A stretch of 64,000 bases of DNA from Streptomyces sp. HUAS 15-9 (lineage in GTDB: Bacteria; Actinomycetota; Actinomycetes; Streptomycetales; Streptomycetaceae), in contig NZ_CP106798.1 of NCBI RefSeq assembly GCF_025642155.1, positions 2,108,001 to 2,172,000 on the forward strand, written 5' to 3'. Made by a program: the position numbers and the translations under genes. Numbering within the stretch: the first letter of the stretch is position 1; each line of letters starts with the position of its first letter. Below, one piece after another: positions 23,877-32,307 of this stretch. The notes under the pieces were generated by a model. That model made no database searches. It was not told the DNA's origin and saw only the letters and a program-made list of their open reading frames with translations.

Positions 23877-24637
23877 GCTGATACGCCACCCTTCGTGTAC
23901 GCCTCGTAGCCCTCGTCCTCCAGCTTGTCGGCGAGTTCGGCACCGCCGGACTCGACGATCCGCCCGCCGGAGAAGACGTGGACGAAGTCGGGCTTGATGT
24001 AGCGCAGGATGCGCGTGTAGTGCGTGATCAGCAGGGTGCCGACCTCGCCGGTCTCACGGACGCGGTTGACGCCCTCGGAGACGATCCGCAAGGCGTCCAC
24101 GTCGAGACCGGAGTCCGTCTCGTCGAGGATCGCGACCTTCGGCTTGAGCAGTTCGAGCTGGAGGATCTCGTGGCGCTTCTTCTCACCGCCGGAGAAGCCC
24201 TCGTTGACGTTGCGCTCGGCGAAGGAGGGGTCCATGTTGAGGTGCTGCATGGCCTCCTTGACCTCCTTCACCCAGTGGCGCAGCTTGGGGGCCTCGCCGC
24301 GGACGGCGGTGGCGGAGGAGCGCAGGAAGTTGGAGACCGAGACGCCGGGGATCTCGACCGGGTACTGCATCGCGAGGAACAGGCCCGCGCGGGCGCGCTC
24401 GTCGACGGACATCGCAAGGACGTCCTCGCCGTCGAGCAGCACGGTGCCCTCGGTGATCGTGTACTTCGGGTGACCCGCGAGCGAGTAGGCGAGGGTCGAC
24501 TTGCCGGAGCCGTTGGGGCCCATGATGGCGTGCGTCTCGCCCTGCTTCACGGTGAGGTCGACGCCCTTGAGGATCTCCTTCGTGGCGTTGTCGGCCTCGA
24601 CGGTGACGTGCAGGTCTCGGATTTCAAGCGTTGCCAT
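23873..24637 (-). CDS. sufC: SufC ATPase of the SufBCD scaffold
   Basis: 254 residues from ATG 24637. ABC ATPase with Walker A GPNGSGKS (40-47), the SufC signature FSGGEKKR (148-155) and Walker B VAILDETDSGLD. It drives conformational change of the SufB-SufD core during cluster assembly; soluble, not a transporter. Placed 7 bp after the Rieske-type ferredoxin gene. Confidence 0.95.
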   Translation of the reverse strand: MATLEIRDLHVTVEADNATKEILKGVDLTVKQGETHAIMGPNGSGKSTLAYSLAGHPKYTITEGTVLLDGEDVLAMSVDERARAGLFLAMQYPVEIPGVSVSNFLRSSATAVRGEAPKLRHWVKEVKEAMQHLNMDPSFAERNVNEGFSGGEKKRHEILQLELLKPKVAILDETDSGLDVDALRIVSEGVNRVRETGEVGTLLITHYTRILRYIKPDFVHVFSGGRIVESGGAELADKLEDEGYEAYTKGGVSA

Positions 24638-24644
24638 GGGTGCC

Positions 24645-24962
24645 TCAGGACTCCTGGGTGAGGGAGACGAGCACGTCGTCCCCTTCGATCTTTACGGGGT
24701 AAACGGGGACGGGGTGCGTCGCGGGGAGACCGGACGGCTTGCCGGAACGCAGGTCGAAGCTGGAGCCGTGCAGCCAGCACTCGATCTGGCGGTCCTCCAC
24801 CTCGCCCTCGGAGAGCGAGACGTTCGCGTGGGAGCAGATGTCGTAGATGGCGAACACCTCGCCCTCGGTCTTGACGACCGAGAGCGGCGTGCCTTCGAGT
24901 TCCACCCGCTTCGGGGTGCCCTCCTCCAGCTCGCTCAGGGCGCACGCTCGTACAAAGCTCAT
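24645..24962 (-). CDS. Rieske-type [2Fe-2S] ferredoxin in suf operon
   Basis: 105 residues. NirD/BphF-like Rieske domain with Cys43-X-His45 (DICSHANVS) and Cys62-X2-His65 (ECWLHGSSFD), then a Pro-containing loop. It probably supplies electrons to SUF assembly or to a partner enzyme. Its start overlaps the sufD stop (ATGA), so it is translated as part of the operon. Placement between sufD and sufC is usual in actinobacteria. Confidence 0.92.
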   Translation of the reverse strand: MSFVRACALSELEEGTPKRVELEGTPLSVVKTEGEVFAIYDICSHANVSLSEGEVEDRQIECWLHGSSFDLRSGKPSGLPATHPVPVYPVKIEGDDVLVSLTQES

Positions 24963-26182
24963 GCGACCGACGCCTCCAGCTCCGATTCGATCTTGGCGAG
25001 CAGGCGCTCCTCGATGTCCGCGACACCGATCTGCTGGACCAGCTCGGCGAAGAAGCCCCGGACGACGAGGCGGCGGGCCTCGTGCTGCGGGATGCCGCGG
25101 GCCATCAGGTAGAAGAGCTGCTCGTCGTCGAAGCGGCCGGTGGCCGAGGCGTGGCCGGCGCCGACGATCTCGCCGGTCTCGATCTCCAGGTTCGGCACCG
25201 AGTCGACGCGGGCGCCGTCGGTGAGAACCAGGTTGCGGTTCATCTCGTACGTGTCCGTGCCCTCGGCCTTGGCCTCGATGAGCACGTCACCGATCCACAC
25301 CGCGTGCGCGCTGTCGCCCTGGAGCGCGCCCTTGTAGACGACGTTCGACGTGCAGTGCGGGGTGTTGTGGGTGACCAGCAGACGGTGCTCCTGGTGCTGC
25401 CCGGAGTCGGTGAAGTACAGGCCGAACAGCTCGGCCTCGGCGCCGGGGCCCGCGTAGGTGACGCGCGGGTGCAGCCGGACGAGGTCGCCGCCGAAGGTCA
25501 CGACGACCGACTTGAAGGAGGCGTCCCGTCCGATGAGGGCGTTGTGCTGGGCCACGTGCACGGCGTTGTCGTCCCAGTCCTGGACGGAGACGACGGTGAG
25601 CTTCGCGCCGTCGCCCAGGACGTAGTCGACGTTGGCGGCGAGCACCGCGTCACCGGTGTGGTCGATGACGACGACAGCCTCGGCGAAGGCGCCCAGCTCG
25701 ATGACCTGGTGGCCGTAGGCGACCCCGCCCTGACCGTGCACGGCGATGCGGATCGGCTCGGTGAGCACCGTCTCCTTGGGGACGGTGACCACGCCGGCCT
25801 GCTCGAACGCCGAGTACGCCTGGGCGGCGACGCGGTCCACCGGGGTGCCCGCCCTGCCGAGCCGTGCGTCGTCGCGGCCGACGGTCTCGACGGTGACGCC
25901 CTCGGGGGCCTCGACGGCGATCTTCACGCCCGCGCCGTTCGCGACGGCGGTGCCGTCGTGCAGCCCGCGCAGGCGCTCCAGCGGGGTGAACCGCCATTCC
26001 TCCTCGCGGCCGTGCGGGACCGGGAAGTCCGTTACGTCGAAGGACGGGGGCGCGCTCATGCGCGTGGCGACGGTCGACTCGGCGGCCACCGCGATCTGGC
26101 CCGCGGTGGTGGAGCCCAACGGTGGGGGTCCCCCCTGTCCGAGCGGAGTCGAGGACTTGGGGGAGTTCTGAGCCTCAGCCAT
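24959..26182 (-). CDS. sufD: SufD scaffold subunit, repeat-extended N-terminus
   Basis: 407 residues from ATG 26182. The SufD beta-helix occupies most of the protein (AEAVVVIDHTGDAVLAANVDYVLGDGA, FKSVVVTFGGDLVRLHPRVTY), ending with the conserved ASATGRFDDEQLFYLMARGI and LVVRGFFAEL. It partners SufB and SufC in building clusters. Residues about 7-21 (SPKSSTPLGQGGPPPL) are translated from a dispersed GC-rich repeat and look foreign to the family; the true core may start near MSAPPSFDVTDFP. The gap to sufB is 59 bp. Confidence 0.92.
   Translation of the reverse strand: MAEAQNSPKSSTPLGQGGPPPLGSTTAGQIAVAAESTVATRMSAPPSFDVTDFPVPHGREEEWRFTPLERLRGLHDGTAVANGAGVKIAVEAPEGVTVETVGRDDARLGRAGTPVDRVAAQAYSAFEQAGVVTVPKETVLTEPIRIAVHGQGGVAYGHQVIELGAFAEAVVVIDHTGDAVLAANVDYVLGDGAKLTVVSVQDWDDNAVHVAQHNALIGRDASFKSVVVTFGGDLVRLHPRVTYAGPGAEAELFGLYFTDSGQHQEHRLLVTHNTPHCTSNVVYKGALQGDSAHAVWIGDVLIEAKAEGTDTYEMNRNLVLTDGARVDSVPNLEIETGEIVGAGHASATGRFDDEQLFYLMARGIPQHEARRLVVRGFFAELVQQIGVADIEERLLAKIESELEASVA
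26122..26164 (-). repeat. Dispersed CTCCCCCAAG...GGGGGGACCCCCAC repeat inside sufD
   Basis: On the minus strand this matches the elements at 34645-34688 and 42781-42819: CTCCCCCA, a CTCG-CTCCGCTCG centre, then GGGGGGACCCCCA. It can fold through its C/G runs. Here it is in frame within the first 20 codons. Confidence 0.7.
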
Positions 26183-26241
26183 GGCTGTCGGTCTGCTCGC
26201 TTTCTTGCGTGAGTGGCTTGATGGGGACCGCGGGCCGGTGG

Positions 26242-27663
26242 TTAACCGACCGCGCCCTCCATCTGGAGCTCGATCAGCCGGTTGAGCTCGAGGGCGTACT
26301 CCATGGGCAGCTCCTTGGCGATCGGCTCGACGAAGCCGCGCACGATCATCGCCATCGCCTCGAACTCGGACAGACCGCGGCTCATCAGGTAGAAGAGCTG
26401 GTCCTCGGAGACCTTGGAGACGGTCGCCTCGTGGCCCATGGACACGTCGTCCTCGCGGACGTCCACGTAGGGGTACGTGTCGGAGCGGGAGATCGTGTCG
26501 ACCAGCAGCGCGTCGCAGAGCACGTTGGACTTGGAGCCCGCGGCGCCCTCGCCGATCTCGACCAGGCCGCGGTACGAGGTACGGCCGCCGCCGCGCGCCA
26601 CCGACTTGGAGACGATGTTGGACGAGGTGTTCGGCGCCATGTGGACCATCTTGGAACCCGCGTCCTGGTGCTGGCCCTCACCCGCGAAGGCGATGGAGAG
26701 GGTCTCGCCCTTGGCGTGCTCGCCCATCAGGTAGACGGCTGGGTACTTCATCGTCACCTTGGAGCCGATGTTGCCGTCGATCCACTCCATGGTCGCGCCC
26801 TCGTAGGCCACGGCGCGCTTGGTGACCAGGTTGTAGACGTTGTTCGACCAGTTCTGGATGGTCGTGTAGCGGCAGCGGGCGTTCTTCTTGACGATGATCT
26901 CGACGACCGCGGAGTGCAGCGAGTCCGACTTGTAGACCGGGGCCGTGCAGCCCTCGACGTAGTGCACGTAGGCACCCTCGTCGACGATGATCAGGGTCCG
27001 CTCGAACTGGCCCATGTTCTCCGTGTTGATACGGAAGTAGGCCTGGAGCGGGATCTCCACGTGGACGCCCGGCGGGACGTAGATGAAGGAGCCGCCCGAC
27101 CACACGGCGGTGTTCAGCGACGCGAACTTGTTGTCACCGGCCGGGATGACGGTGCCGAAGTACTCCTTGAAGAGCTCCGGGTGCTCCTTCAGCGCGGTGT
27201 CGGTGTCCAGGAAGATGACGCCCTGCGCCTCCAGGTCCTCGCGGATCTGGTGGTAGACGACCTCCGACTCGTACTGCGCGGCGACGCCAGCGACCAGGCG
27301 CTGCTTCTCCGCCTCCGGGATACCGAGCCGGTCGTAGGTGTTCTTGATGTCCTCGGGCAGTTCCTCCCAGGACTCCGCCTGCTTCTCCGTGGAGCGCACG
27401 AAGTACTTGATGTTGTCGAAGTCGATGCCCGACAGGTCCGAGCCCCAGTTCGGCATGGGCTTCTTCTCGAAGAGCTTCAGGCCCTTGAGGCGCAGCTTCG
27501 TCATCCACTCCGGCTCGGACTTCTTCGCCGAGATGTCCCGGACGACTGCCTCGCTCAGACCGCGCTTCGCTGCGGCACCGGCCTCGTCGGAGTCGGCCCA
27601 GCCGTATTCGTACTTGCCCAGACCCTCGAGTTCGGGGTGGGCAGTCTCCATGGGGAGAGTCAT
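26242..27663 (-). CDS. sufB: SufB scaffold subunit
   Basis: 473 residues from ATG 27663 (GGAGGAA 7 nt upstream). Full SufB: N-terminal helical part ([21 protein letters not shown]), then the beta-helix with [56 protein letters not shown] and [20 protein letters not shown], and C-terminal [24 protein letters not shown]. It binds the nascent Fe-S cluster with SufC and SufD. Its start overlaps the sufR stop by four bases. Confidence 0.95.
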   Translation of the reverse strand: MTLPMETAHPELEGLGKYEYGWADSDEAGAAAKRGLSEAVVRDISAKKSEPEWMTKLRLKGLKLFEKKPMPNWGSDLSGIDFDNIKYFVRSTEKQAESWEELPEDIKNTYDRLGIPEAEKQRLVAGVAAQYESEVVYHQIREDLEAQGVIFLDTDTALKEHPELFKEYFGTVIPAGDNKFASLNTAVWSGGSFIYVPPGVHVEIPLQAYFRINTENMGQFERTLIIVDEGAYVHYVEGCTAPVYKSDSLHSAVVEIIVKKNARCRYTTIQNWSNNVYNLVTKRAVAYEGATMEWIDGNIGSKVTMKYPAVYLMGEHAKGETLSIAFAGEGQHQDAGSKMVHMAPNTSSNIVSKSVARGGGRTSYRGLVEIGEGAAGSKSNVLCDALLVDTISRSDTYPYVDVREDDVSMGHEATVSKVSEDQLFYLMSRGLSEFEAMAMIVRGFVEPIAKELPMEYALELNRLIELQMEGAVG

Positions 27664-28391
27664 GCGGGGTTCCTCCCGGCCGTGCTTGCAGATGCGTCAG
27701 TGGAATTGGGGATGAACGTCGTGCAGACGCCGTCGCCGTGCGCGATGGTGGCCAGTCGCTGGACGTGCGTTCCGAGCAGCTCGGCGAAGATCTCCGTCTC
27801 CGCCTCGCAGAGCTGGGGGAACTGCTCCGCCACATGGGCGACCGGGCAGTGGTGCTGGCACAGCTGTTCGCCGACCGGTGCGGTGCGCGCGGTAGCAGCG
27901 TACCCGTCCACGCTCAACGCCTTGGCCAGCGCTTCGGCGCGTTTGTCGGGGGTGGCGCCCTCGATCGCCTTGCGGTACGCGCTCGCCTGCGCGGCGATCC
28001 GGGCGCGGGCGAAGGCGACGACCGCCTCCTGGCCGCCCTCCTGATCGGCGATCCAGCGCAGCGCGTCCGCGGCGAGCGTGTCGTACGACTGGTCGAAGGC
28101 GTCGCGACCGCAGTCCGTCAGCACGAAGACCTTGGCGGGGCGACCTCGGGTGCGCGCCCCGTACACGCGCTGTTCGCGCGCCTCCACGACCTCGTCCGCG
28201 GTGAGCGCGTCCAGGTGACGCCGTACGGCCGCCTGGGTCAGTCCCAGACGTGCGGCGAGCTCCGCGACGGTCGACGGGCCGTGGTCCAGGATGGACCGCG
28301 CGACGCGGTTGCGTGTCGAGCGCTCACCGGTCGCGAGCTCTTCATGAGGGGCCCCCGTGGGGGTCTCCGGAGCCTCGCCGACGTTTTTCAC
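27660..28391 (-). CDS. sufR: SufR, Fe-S-sensing repressor of the suf operon
   Basis: 243 residues from GTG 28391. Winged helix at about residues 25-85 ([53 protein letters not shown]). The C-terminal cluster-binding region has Cys in [22 protein letters not shown] and DGVC, the ligands of SufR-type [4Fe-4S] repressors. No ribosome site precedes GTG 28391 and a CAAC-N6-GTTG palindrome covers the start, which suits a leaderless, autoregulated transcript. Upstream in-frame codons would put the operator inside the gene. Leads the seven-gene suf operon. Confidence 0.88.
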   Translation of the reverse strand: MKNVGEAPETPTGAPHEELATGERSTRNRVARSILDHGPSTVAELAARLGLTQAAVRRHLDALTADEVVEAREQRVYGARTRGRPAKVFVLTDCGRDAFDQSYDTLAADALRWIADQEGGQEAVVAFARARIAAQASAYRKAIEGATPDKRAEALAKALSVDGYAATARTAPVGEQLCQHHCPVAHVAEQFPQLCEAETEIFAELLGTHVQRLATIAHGDGVCTTFIPNSTDASASTAGRNPA

Positions 28392-28404
28392 AACGCCATT
28401 GTTG
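28391..28404. promoter_or_regulatory. SufR operator CAAC-N6-GTTG
   Basis: CAACGCCATTGTTG is a 4-bp inverted repeat with a 6-bp spacer. It matches the CAAC-N6-GTTG motif that I recall for Streptomyces SufR, and it overlaps the likely start of the sufR leaderless message. Confidence 0.6.
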
Positions 28405-28463
28405 CGTAATTCCTCGGAGACTGACAAGCCACGTCCGTCCGGGCGTGCGGTGCCCTGCGTCAC

Positions 28464-28477
28464 TTAGGCATACCTAA
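28464..28477. promoter_or_regulatory. TTAGG-CATA-CCTAA palindrome
   Basis: A 5-bp inverted repeat with a 4-bp centre, in the gap between sufR and the divergent acetyltransferase. Its half-sites match those of DtxR/IdeR iron boxes but the spacing is shorter than the usual 19-bp box, so it may serve another regulator. Confidence 0.35.
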
Positions 28478-28552
28478 TCCGACCTGCGGAAACGATCTTT
28501 GATCGATCAAATCGGTGGCACCGGCGAGGCTCTTGGGGAACACTGCCGAACC

Positions 28553-29368
28553 ATGCCCGTACCCGCTCCGACCGGCCCTCTTGTCACTCGGGACACACTC
28601 GCCGCACAGCTGCGCGGGCTGGGTGTCGGGACCGGCGAGACCCTGCTGGTCCACTCCTCCCTGAGCTCACTCGGCTGGGTCTGCGGCGGCGCCGTCGCCG
28701 TCGTCCAGGCACTGCTCGACGCCCTCGGTCCGGACGGCACGCTGGTCGTCCCCACCCAGTCCGGCGACCTCTCCGACCCGGCCCTGTGGGGGAACCCTCC
28801 GGTGCCCCAGGAGTGGTGGCCCACGATCCGGGCCTCGATGCCCGGGTACGACCCCCTGACCACCCCTTCCCGCGGGGTCGGCGTGATCCCGGAGACCGTA
28901 CGGACCTGGCCGGGCGCCCTGCGCAGCGCCCACCCGCAGACGTCCTTCGCGGCCGTGGGCCCGCGCGCGGCCGGGATACTCGACGGACACGCGCCCGACT
29001 GCCGGCTCGGCGAGCGCAGCCCACTGGCCCGGCTGGAACGGCTGGGCGCCCGGGTGCTGCTCCTGGGCACCGGCTACGACACGTGCACCAGCTTCCATCT
29101 CGCCGAGTACCGGATACCGGCCCCGCGCGTCGAGGTCGGACGGCCCGCGCCCGGCGGCGGCTGGGAATCGGTGATCGAGGTCTCGATCGACTCGGACCGG
29201 TTCGACGAGCTCGGCCACGACTTCGAACGGGACCGGCCGGTGGTGCACGGGAAGGCCGGGGCGGCCGACGTACGGCTGTTCCCGGTGGCGGACGCCGTCG
29301 CGTACGCGGAGAAGTGGCTGGCTCTGCACCGACCCCGTGCGGAGGAGTTTCTGCACCCGCCCGTCTGA
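28553..29368 (+). CDS. Aminoglycoside 3-N-acetyltransferase-like protein
   Basis: 271 residues from ATG 28553; TTG 28499 is in frame but without a ribosome site. AAC(3) family motifs are present: [56 protein letters not shown] and [18 protein letters not shown], which shape the acetyl-CoA and aminoglycoside pockets. Many Streptomyces AAC(3)-like proteins are not linked to a known drug, so native substrate and resistance are uncertain. Divergent from sufR, 31 bp before an ABC exporter. Confidence 0.82.
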   Translation: MPVPAPTGPLVTRDTLAAQLRGLGVGTGETLLVHSSLSSLGWVCGGAVAVVQALLDALGPDGTLVVPTQSGDLSDPALWGNPPVPQEWWPTIRASMPGYDPLTTPSRGVGVIPETVRTWPGALRSAHPQTSFAAVGPRAAGILDGHAPDCRLGERSPLARLERLGARVLLLGTGYDTCTSFHLAEYRIPAPRVEVGRPAPGGGWESVIEVSIDSDRFDELGHDFERDRPVVHGKAGAADVRLFPVADAVAYAEKWLALHRPRAEEFLHPPV

Positions 29369-29399
29369 GTGACACGGCACCTACCTAGACTCTGGACCC

Positions 29400-30323
29400 A
29401 TGCGAAGTGAGCCCGTGGTCCAGGTCCAGGCCCTGGTGAAGCGGTACGGCACAAAGACCGCGGTGAACGGCCTCGACCTGGTGGCCAAGGCGGGAGTGAC
29501 CGCCGTACTCGGCCCCAACGGGGCGGGAAAGACGACCACGGTCGAGACCTGCGAGGGGTACCGGAAGCCGGATGCCGGCACGGTGCGCGTCCTGGGCCTC
29601 GACCCGGTCCGGCAGTCCGCCGAGCTGCGCCCACGCGTCGGCGTGATGCTGCAGTCCGGCGGCGTCTACTCGGGCGCGCGGGCCGACGAGATGCTGCGCC
29701 ACGTGGCCAGACTGCACGCGCATCCGCTGGACGTGGATGCGCTGATGGAACGGCTGGGCCTCGGCAGCTGCGGCCGGACCTCCTACCGGCGCCTGTCGGG
29801 CGGACAGCAGCAGCGGCTCGCGCTCGCCATGGCCGTCGTGGGGCGGCCGGAGCTGGTGTTCCTGGACGAGCCGACGGCCGGCCTGGACCCGCAGGCCCGC
29901 CGGGCCACCTGGGACCTGGTGCGGGACCTGCGCGCCGACGGCGTCTCCGTGATCCTCACCACCCACTACATGGAAGAGGCCGAGCAACTCGCCGACGACG
30001 TCGCGATCATCGACACGGGCCGGGTGATCGCCCAGGGTGCCCCCGAGGAACTGTGCCGCGGCGGCGCAGAGAACACCCTGCGCTTCACCGGCCGTCCCGG
30101 CCTCGACGTGGGCTCCCTGCTCAAGGCGCTGCCCGCCGACTGCACGGCCGCCGAGCTGACCCCGGGCAGCTACCGGGTGGTCGGCAAGGTCGATCCCCAA
30201 CTGCTCGCCACGGTGACCTCGTGGTGCGCCCAGCACGGCGTGATGCCGGACCGGATCTCGGTCGAGCGGCACACCCTCGAAGACGTTTTTCTGGAGCTCA
30301 CAGGCAAGGAGCTGCGCTCGTGA
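29400..30323 (+). CDS. ABC exporter ATP-binding protein
   Basis: 307 residues from ATG 29400. Walker A GPNGAGKT, signature LSGGQQQRL, Walker B LVFLDEPTAGLD and H-loop TTHYMEEAE place it in the DrrA/CcmA group that powers ABC-2 permeases. The C-terminal region (RPGLDVGSLLKALPADC, VERHTLEDVFLELTGKELRS) is the usual exporter extension. The permease follows 88 bp later. Its last ten codons are repeated as non-coding DNA before the permease. Confidence 0.9.
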   Translation: MRSEPVVQVQALVKRYGTKTAVNGLDLVAKAGVTAVLGPNGAGKTTTVETCEGYRKPDAGTVRVLGLDPVRQSAELRPRVGVMLQSGGVYSGARADEMLRHVARLHAHPLDVDALMERLGLGSCGRTSYRRLSGGQQQRLALAMAVVGRPELVFLDEPTAGLDPQARRATWDLVRDLRADGVSVILTTHYMEEAEQLADDVAIIDTGRVIAQGAPEELCRGGAENTLRFTGRPGLDVGSLLKALPADCTAAELTPGSYRVVGKVDPQLLATVTSWCAQHGVMPDRISVERHTLEDVFLELTGKELRS

Positions 30324-30415
30324 TTCCAGCCAACAAGGCCCTCTGCCGGGGGTCCGGGGGTTGCCCCCCGGGAAGACACAGCCTGGAGCTCACAGGCAAG
30401 GAGCTGCGCTCGTGA
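30291..30415 (+). repeat. 33-bp direct repeat flanking a 59-bp GC-hairpin insert
   Basis: Identical 33-mers at 30291-30323 and 30383-30415 (both begin CTGGAGCTCACAGG and end GCTCGTGA) flank 59 bp containing CCGGGGG-TTG-CCCCCGG (30354-30370). The first copy holds the ATPase stop, the second the permease GTG start. The second copy therefore preserves the ancestral GTGA overlap of the two genes. Confidence 0.9.
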
Positions 30416-31182
30416 CCACCGTGGGTGCCTACACCCCCAAGCCCGGCGCGGCCCCGCTGACCCGCATGATCGCGGCCCAGTCGGCGCTGGAGACCAGGAT
30501 GCTGCTGCGCAACGGCGAGCAGCTGCTGCTGACGGTCGTGATCCCGACGCTGCTCCTCGCGCTCTTCAGCTCCGTGGACATCGTCGACACGGGCGCCGGC
30601 AAGGCCGTCGACTTCCTGGCCCCCGGCATCCTCGCCCTCGCCGTGATGTCCACCGCCTTCACCGGCCAGGCCATCGCGACCGGCTTCGAGCGCCGCTACG
30701 ACGTGCTGAAGCGGCTGGCCTCGTCCCCGCTGCCCCGCTGGGGCCTGATGGCCGCGAAGACGGCGTCCGTGCTGGTCACGGAGGTCCTCCAGGTGATTCT
30801 GCTGACAGTGATCGCCCTCGCGCTGGGCTGGTCGCCGCACGGCAACCCTCTCGCCGTCCTGCTCCTGCTGGTCCTGGGAACGGCCGCGTTCTCCGGGCTC
30901 GGTCTGCTGATGGCCGGCACGCTCAAGGCGGAGGCCACGCTGGCCGCCGCCAACCTGGTCTTCCTGCTGCTGCTCGTCGGCGGTGGGGTCATCGTCCCGC
31001 TGGACAAGTTCCCGTCGGCCGCCCAGGACGTGCTCGGTCTGCTGCCCATCTCCGCGCTGTCGGACGGACTGCGGGACGTGCTCCAGCACGGGGCCGGAAT
31101 GCCCTGGGGCGACCTGGGAATCCTCGCCGTGTGGGCGGTCGTGGGCCTCGCGGCGGCCGGAAAACTGTTCCGCTGGGAGTGA
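30412..31182 (+). CDS. ABC-2 type exporter permease
   Basis: 256 residues from GTG 30412, whose upstream AAGGAG is supplied by the duplicated end of the ATPase gene. Six membrane helices are visible (LLLTVVIPTLLLALF, LAPGILALAVMSTAFTGQAI, VLVTEVLQVILLTVIALAL, LLLLVLGTAAFSGLGLLMAG, LVFLLLLVGGGVIVP, LAVWAVVGLAAAGKLF), with the ABC-2 pattern FERRYDVLKRLASSPLP. It pairs with the preceding ATPase and sits upstream of ctaA as in other actinobacteria. Cargo unknown. Confidence 0.88.
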   Translation: MTTVGAYTPKPGAAPLTRMIAAQSALETRMLLRNGEQLLLTVVIPTLLLALFSSVDIVDTGAGKAVDFLAPGILALAVMSTAFTGQAIATGFERRYDVLKRLASSPLPRWGLMAAKTASVLVTEVLQVILLTVIALALGWSPHGNPLAVLLLLVLGTAAFSGLGLLMAGTLKAEATLAAANLVFLLLLVGGGVIVPLDKFPSAAQDVLGLLPISALSDGLRDVLQHGAGMPWGDLGILAVWAVVGLAAAGKLFRWE

Positions 31183-31227
31183 CCCACTGGGGGGTGACCC
31201 TCGTGAAAGAGTGCACAAGCGGGCGCC

Positions 31228-31233
31228 TACGAT
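31228..31233 (+). promoter_or_regulatory. -10 box for leaderless ctaA
   Basis: TACGAT ends 7 nt before GTG 31241, the distance expected for a leaderless mRNA. No Shine-Dalgarno sequence is present. Confidence 0.45.
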
Positions 31234-31240
31234 GGTGCCC

Positions 31241-32242
31241 GTGCCAAAGCTGACCCGCACCGACGCCCAGGCGGCCCTGCGCAACCCGCTCGCCTTCATC
31301 GCCGAACGCTGGACCCCGCACCCGCGGACGGTCCAGCGGGCGGCCCTCGCCGCCCTCGTCATGGGGGTGATCATCGTGGTCACCGGCGGTGCGGTACGGC
31401 TGACCGGCTCGGGCCTGGGCTGCCCGACCTGGCCCACCTGCACCGACGACTCGCTCACCACCACCGGCGCGATGGGCCTCCACGGAGCCATCGAGTTCGG
31501 CAACCGCATGCTGACGTACGTGCTGTGCGCGGCCGTCGGCTGGGCGATCATCGCCGCGCGCTCCCAGAAGCCGTGGCGGCGCGGCCTGACCCGGCTCGGA
31601 TGGGCCCAGTTCTGGGTCGTCATGGGCAACGCGGTGCTCGGCGGGATCGTGGTCCTGGTCGGCCTCAACCCGTACACGGTCGCGGCCCACTTCCTGCTCT
31701 CGACGGCGCTCATGGCCGTCGCCACGGTGATGTGGCAGCGCACCCGGGAGGGCGACGGGGCGCCGCGTCCGCTGGTCGGCAAGGCGGTCCAGCAGCTGGT
31801 GTGGTTCCTGGTCGCCGCGTCCGTCCTGCTCATCGCCGTCGGCACGGTGGTCACCGGGGCCGGCCCGCACGCGGGTGACTCCAGCGAGGTCGACCGGATC
31901 CCGATCGACTGGGAGACGGTCGCCAAGCTGCACGCGGTGCTCGCGTGGATCGTGGTGACACTGACCTTCGCGCTGTGGTTCGTCCTGAAGGCGGTGGACG
32001 CGCCCAAGGGTCCGCTGAATCGGACCCGGGAGCTGTTCGTCGTACTGCTGGCCCAGGGCGCGCTCGGCTATGTCCAGTACTTCACGCATCTGCCCGAGGC
32101 CTTGGTCGCCCTGCACATGCTGGGCTCGTCCGTGATGTGGATCTGGGTACTGCGCGTACTGCTGTCACTGCGCGAGCGTCCCGACGTGACGGCGGCCCTG
32201 CCCGGCCCCACGACAGAGACACCGATCGGCACGCACGCGTGA
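31241..32242 (+). CDS. ctaA: Heme A synthase (COX15/CtaA)
   Basis: 333 residues from GTG 31241 (leaderless) or ATG 31232. Polytopic membrane protein with about eight helices and the CtaA motifs VTGGAVRLTGSGLGCPTWPTC, HGAIEFGNRMLTYV, VMGNAVLGGIVVLVGLNPYTVAAHFLLS and VAKLHAVLAWIVV, including paired heme-ligand histidines. It oxidises heme O to heme A for cytochrome aa3 oxidase. ctaB, the preceding step, is encoded on the opposite strand 2.5 kb away. The C-terminal codons are partly duplicated beyond the stop. Confidence 0.92.
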   Translation: MPKLTRTDAQAALRNPLAFIAERWTPHPRTVQRAALAALVMGVIIVVTGGAVRLTGSGLGCPTWPTCTDDSLTTTGAMGLHGAIEFGNRMLTYVLCAAVGWAIIAARSQKPWRRGLTRLGWAQFWVVMGNAVLGGIVVLVGLNPYTVAAHFLLSTALMAVATVMWQRTREGDGAPRPLVGKAVQQLVWFLVAASVLLIAVGTVVTGAGPHAGDSSEVDRIPIDWETVAKLHAVLAWIVVTLTFALWFVLKAVDAPKGPLNRTRELFVVLLAQGALGYVQYFTHLPEALVALHMLGSSVMWIWVLRVLLSLRERPDVTAALPGPTTETPIGTHA

Positions 32243-32307
32243 GCCGACCGACCGGCACGCGCGCGTGAGTCGTCCGTACGCCGTCATGCGTCATCCGTAC
32301 GCCGTCA
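32221..32307. repeat. Short tandem duplications at convergent ctaA/nucleotidyltransferase ends
   Basis: TCCGTACGCCGTCA occurs at 32273 and 32294. Just before it, two similar units (CGATCGGCACGCACGCGTGAG and CGACCGGCACGCGCGCGTGAG-like) repeat the end of ctaA. They overlap both stop codons. Confidence 0.6.

Noticed and set aside
26122..28044. 640-residue plus-strand ORF opposite sufB
   Set aside because: Antisense to intact sufB and sufR, no domain.
28464..28477. Canonical DtxR/IdeR iron box
   Set aside because: Half-sites match but the 4-bp centre is too short for the 19-bp consensus, so only a tentative site is listed.
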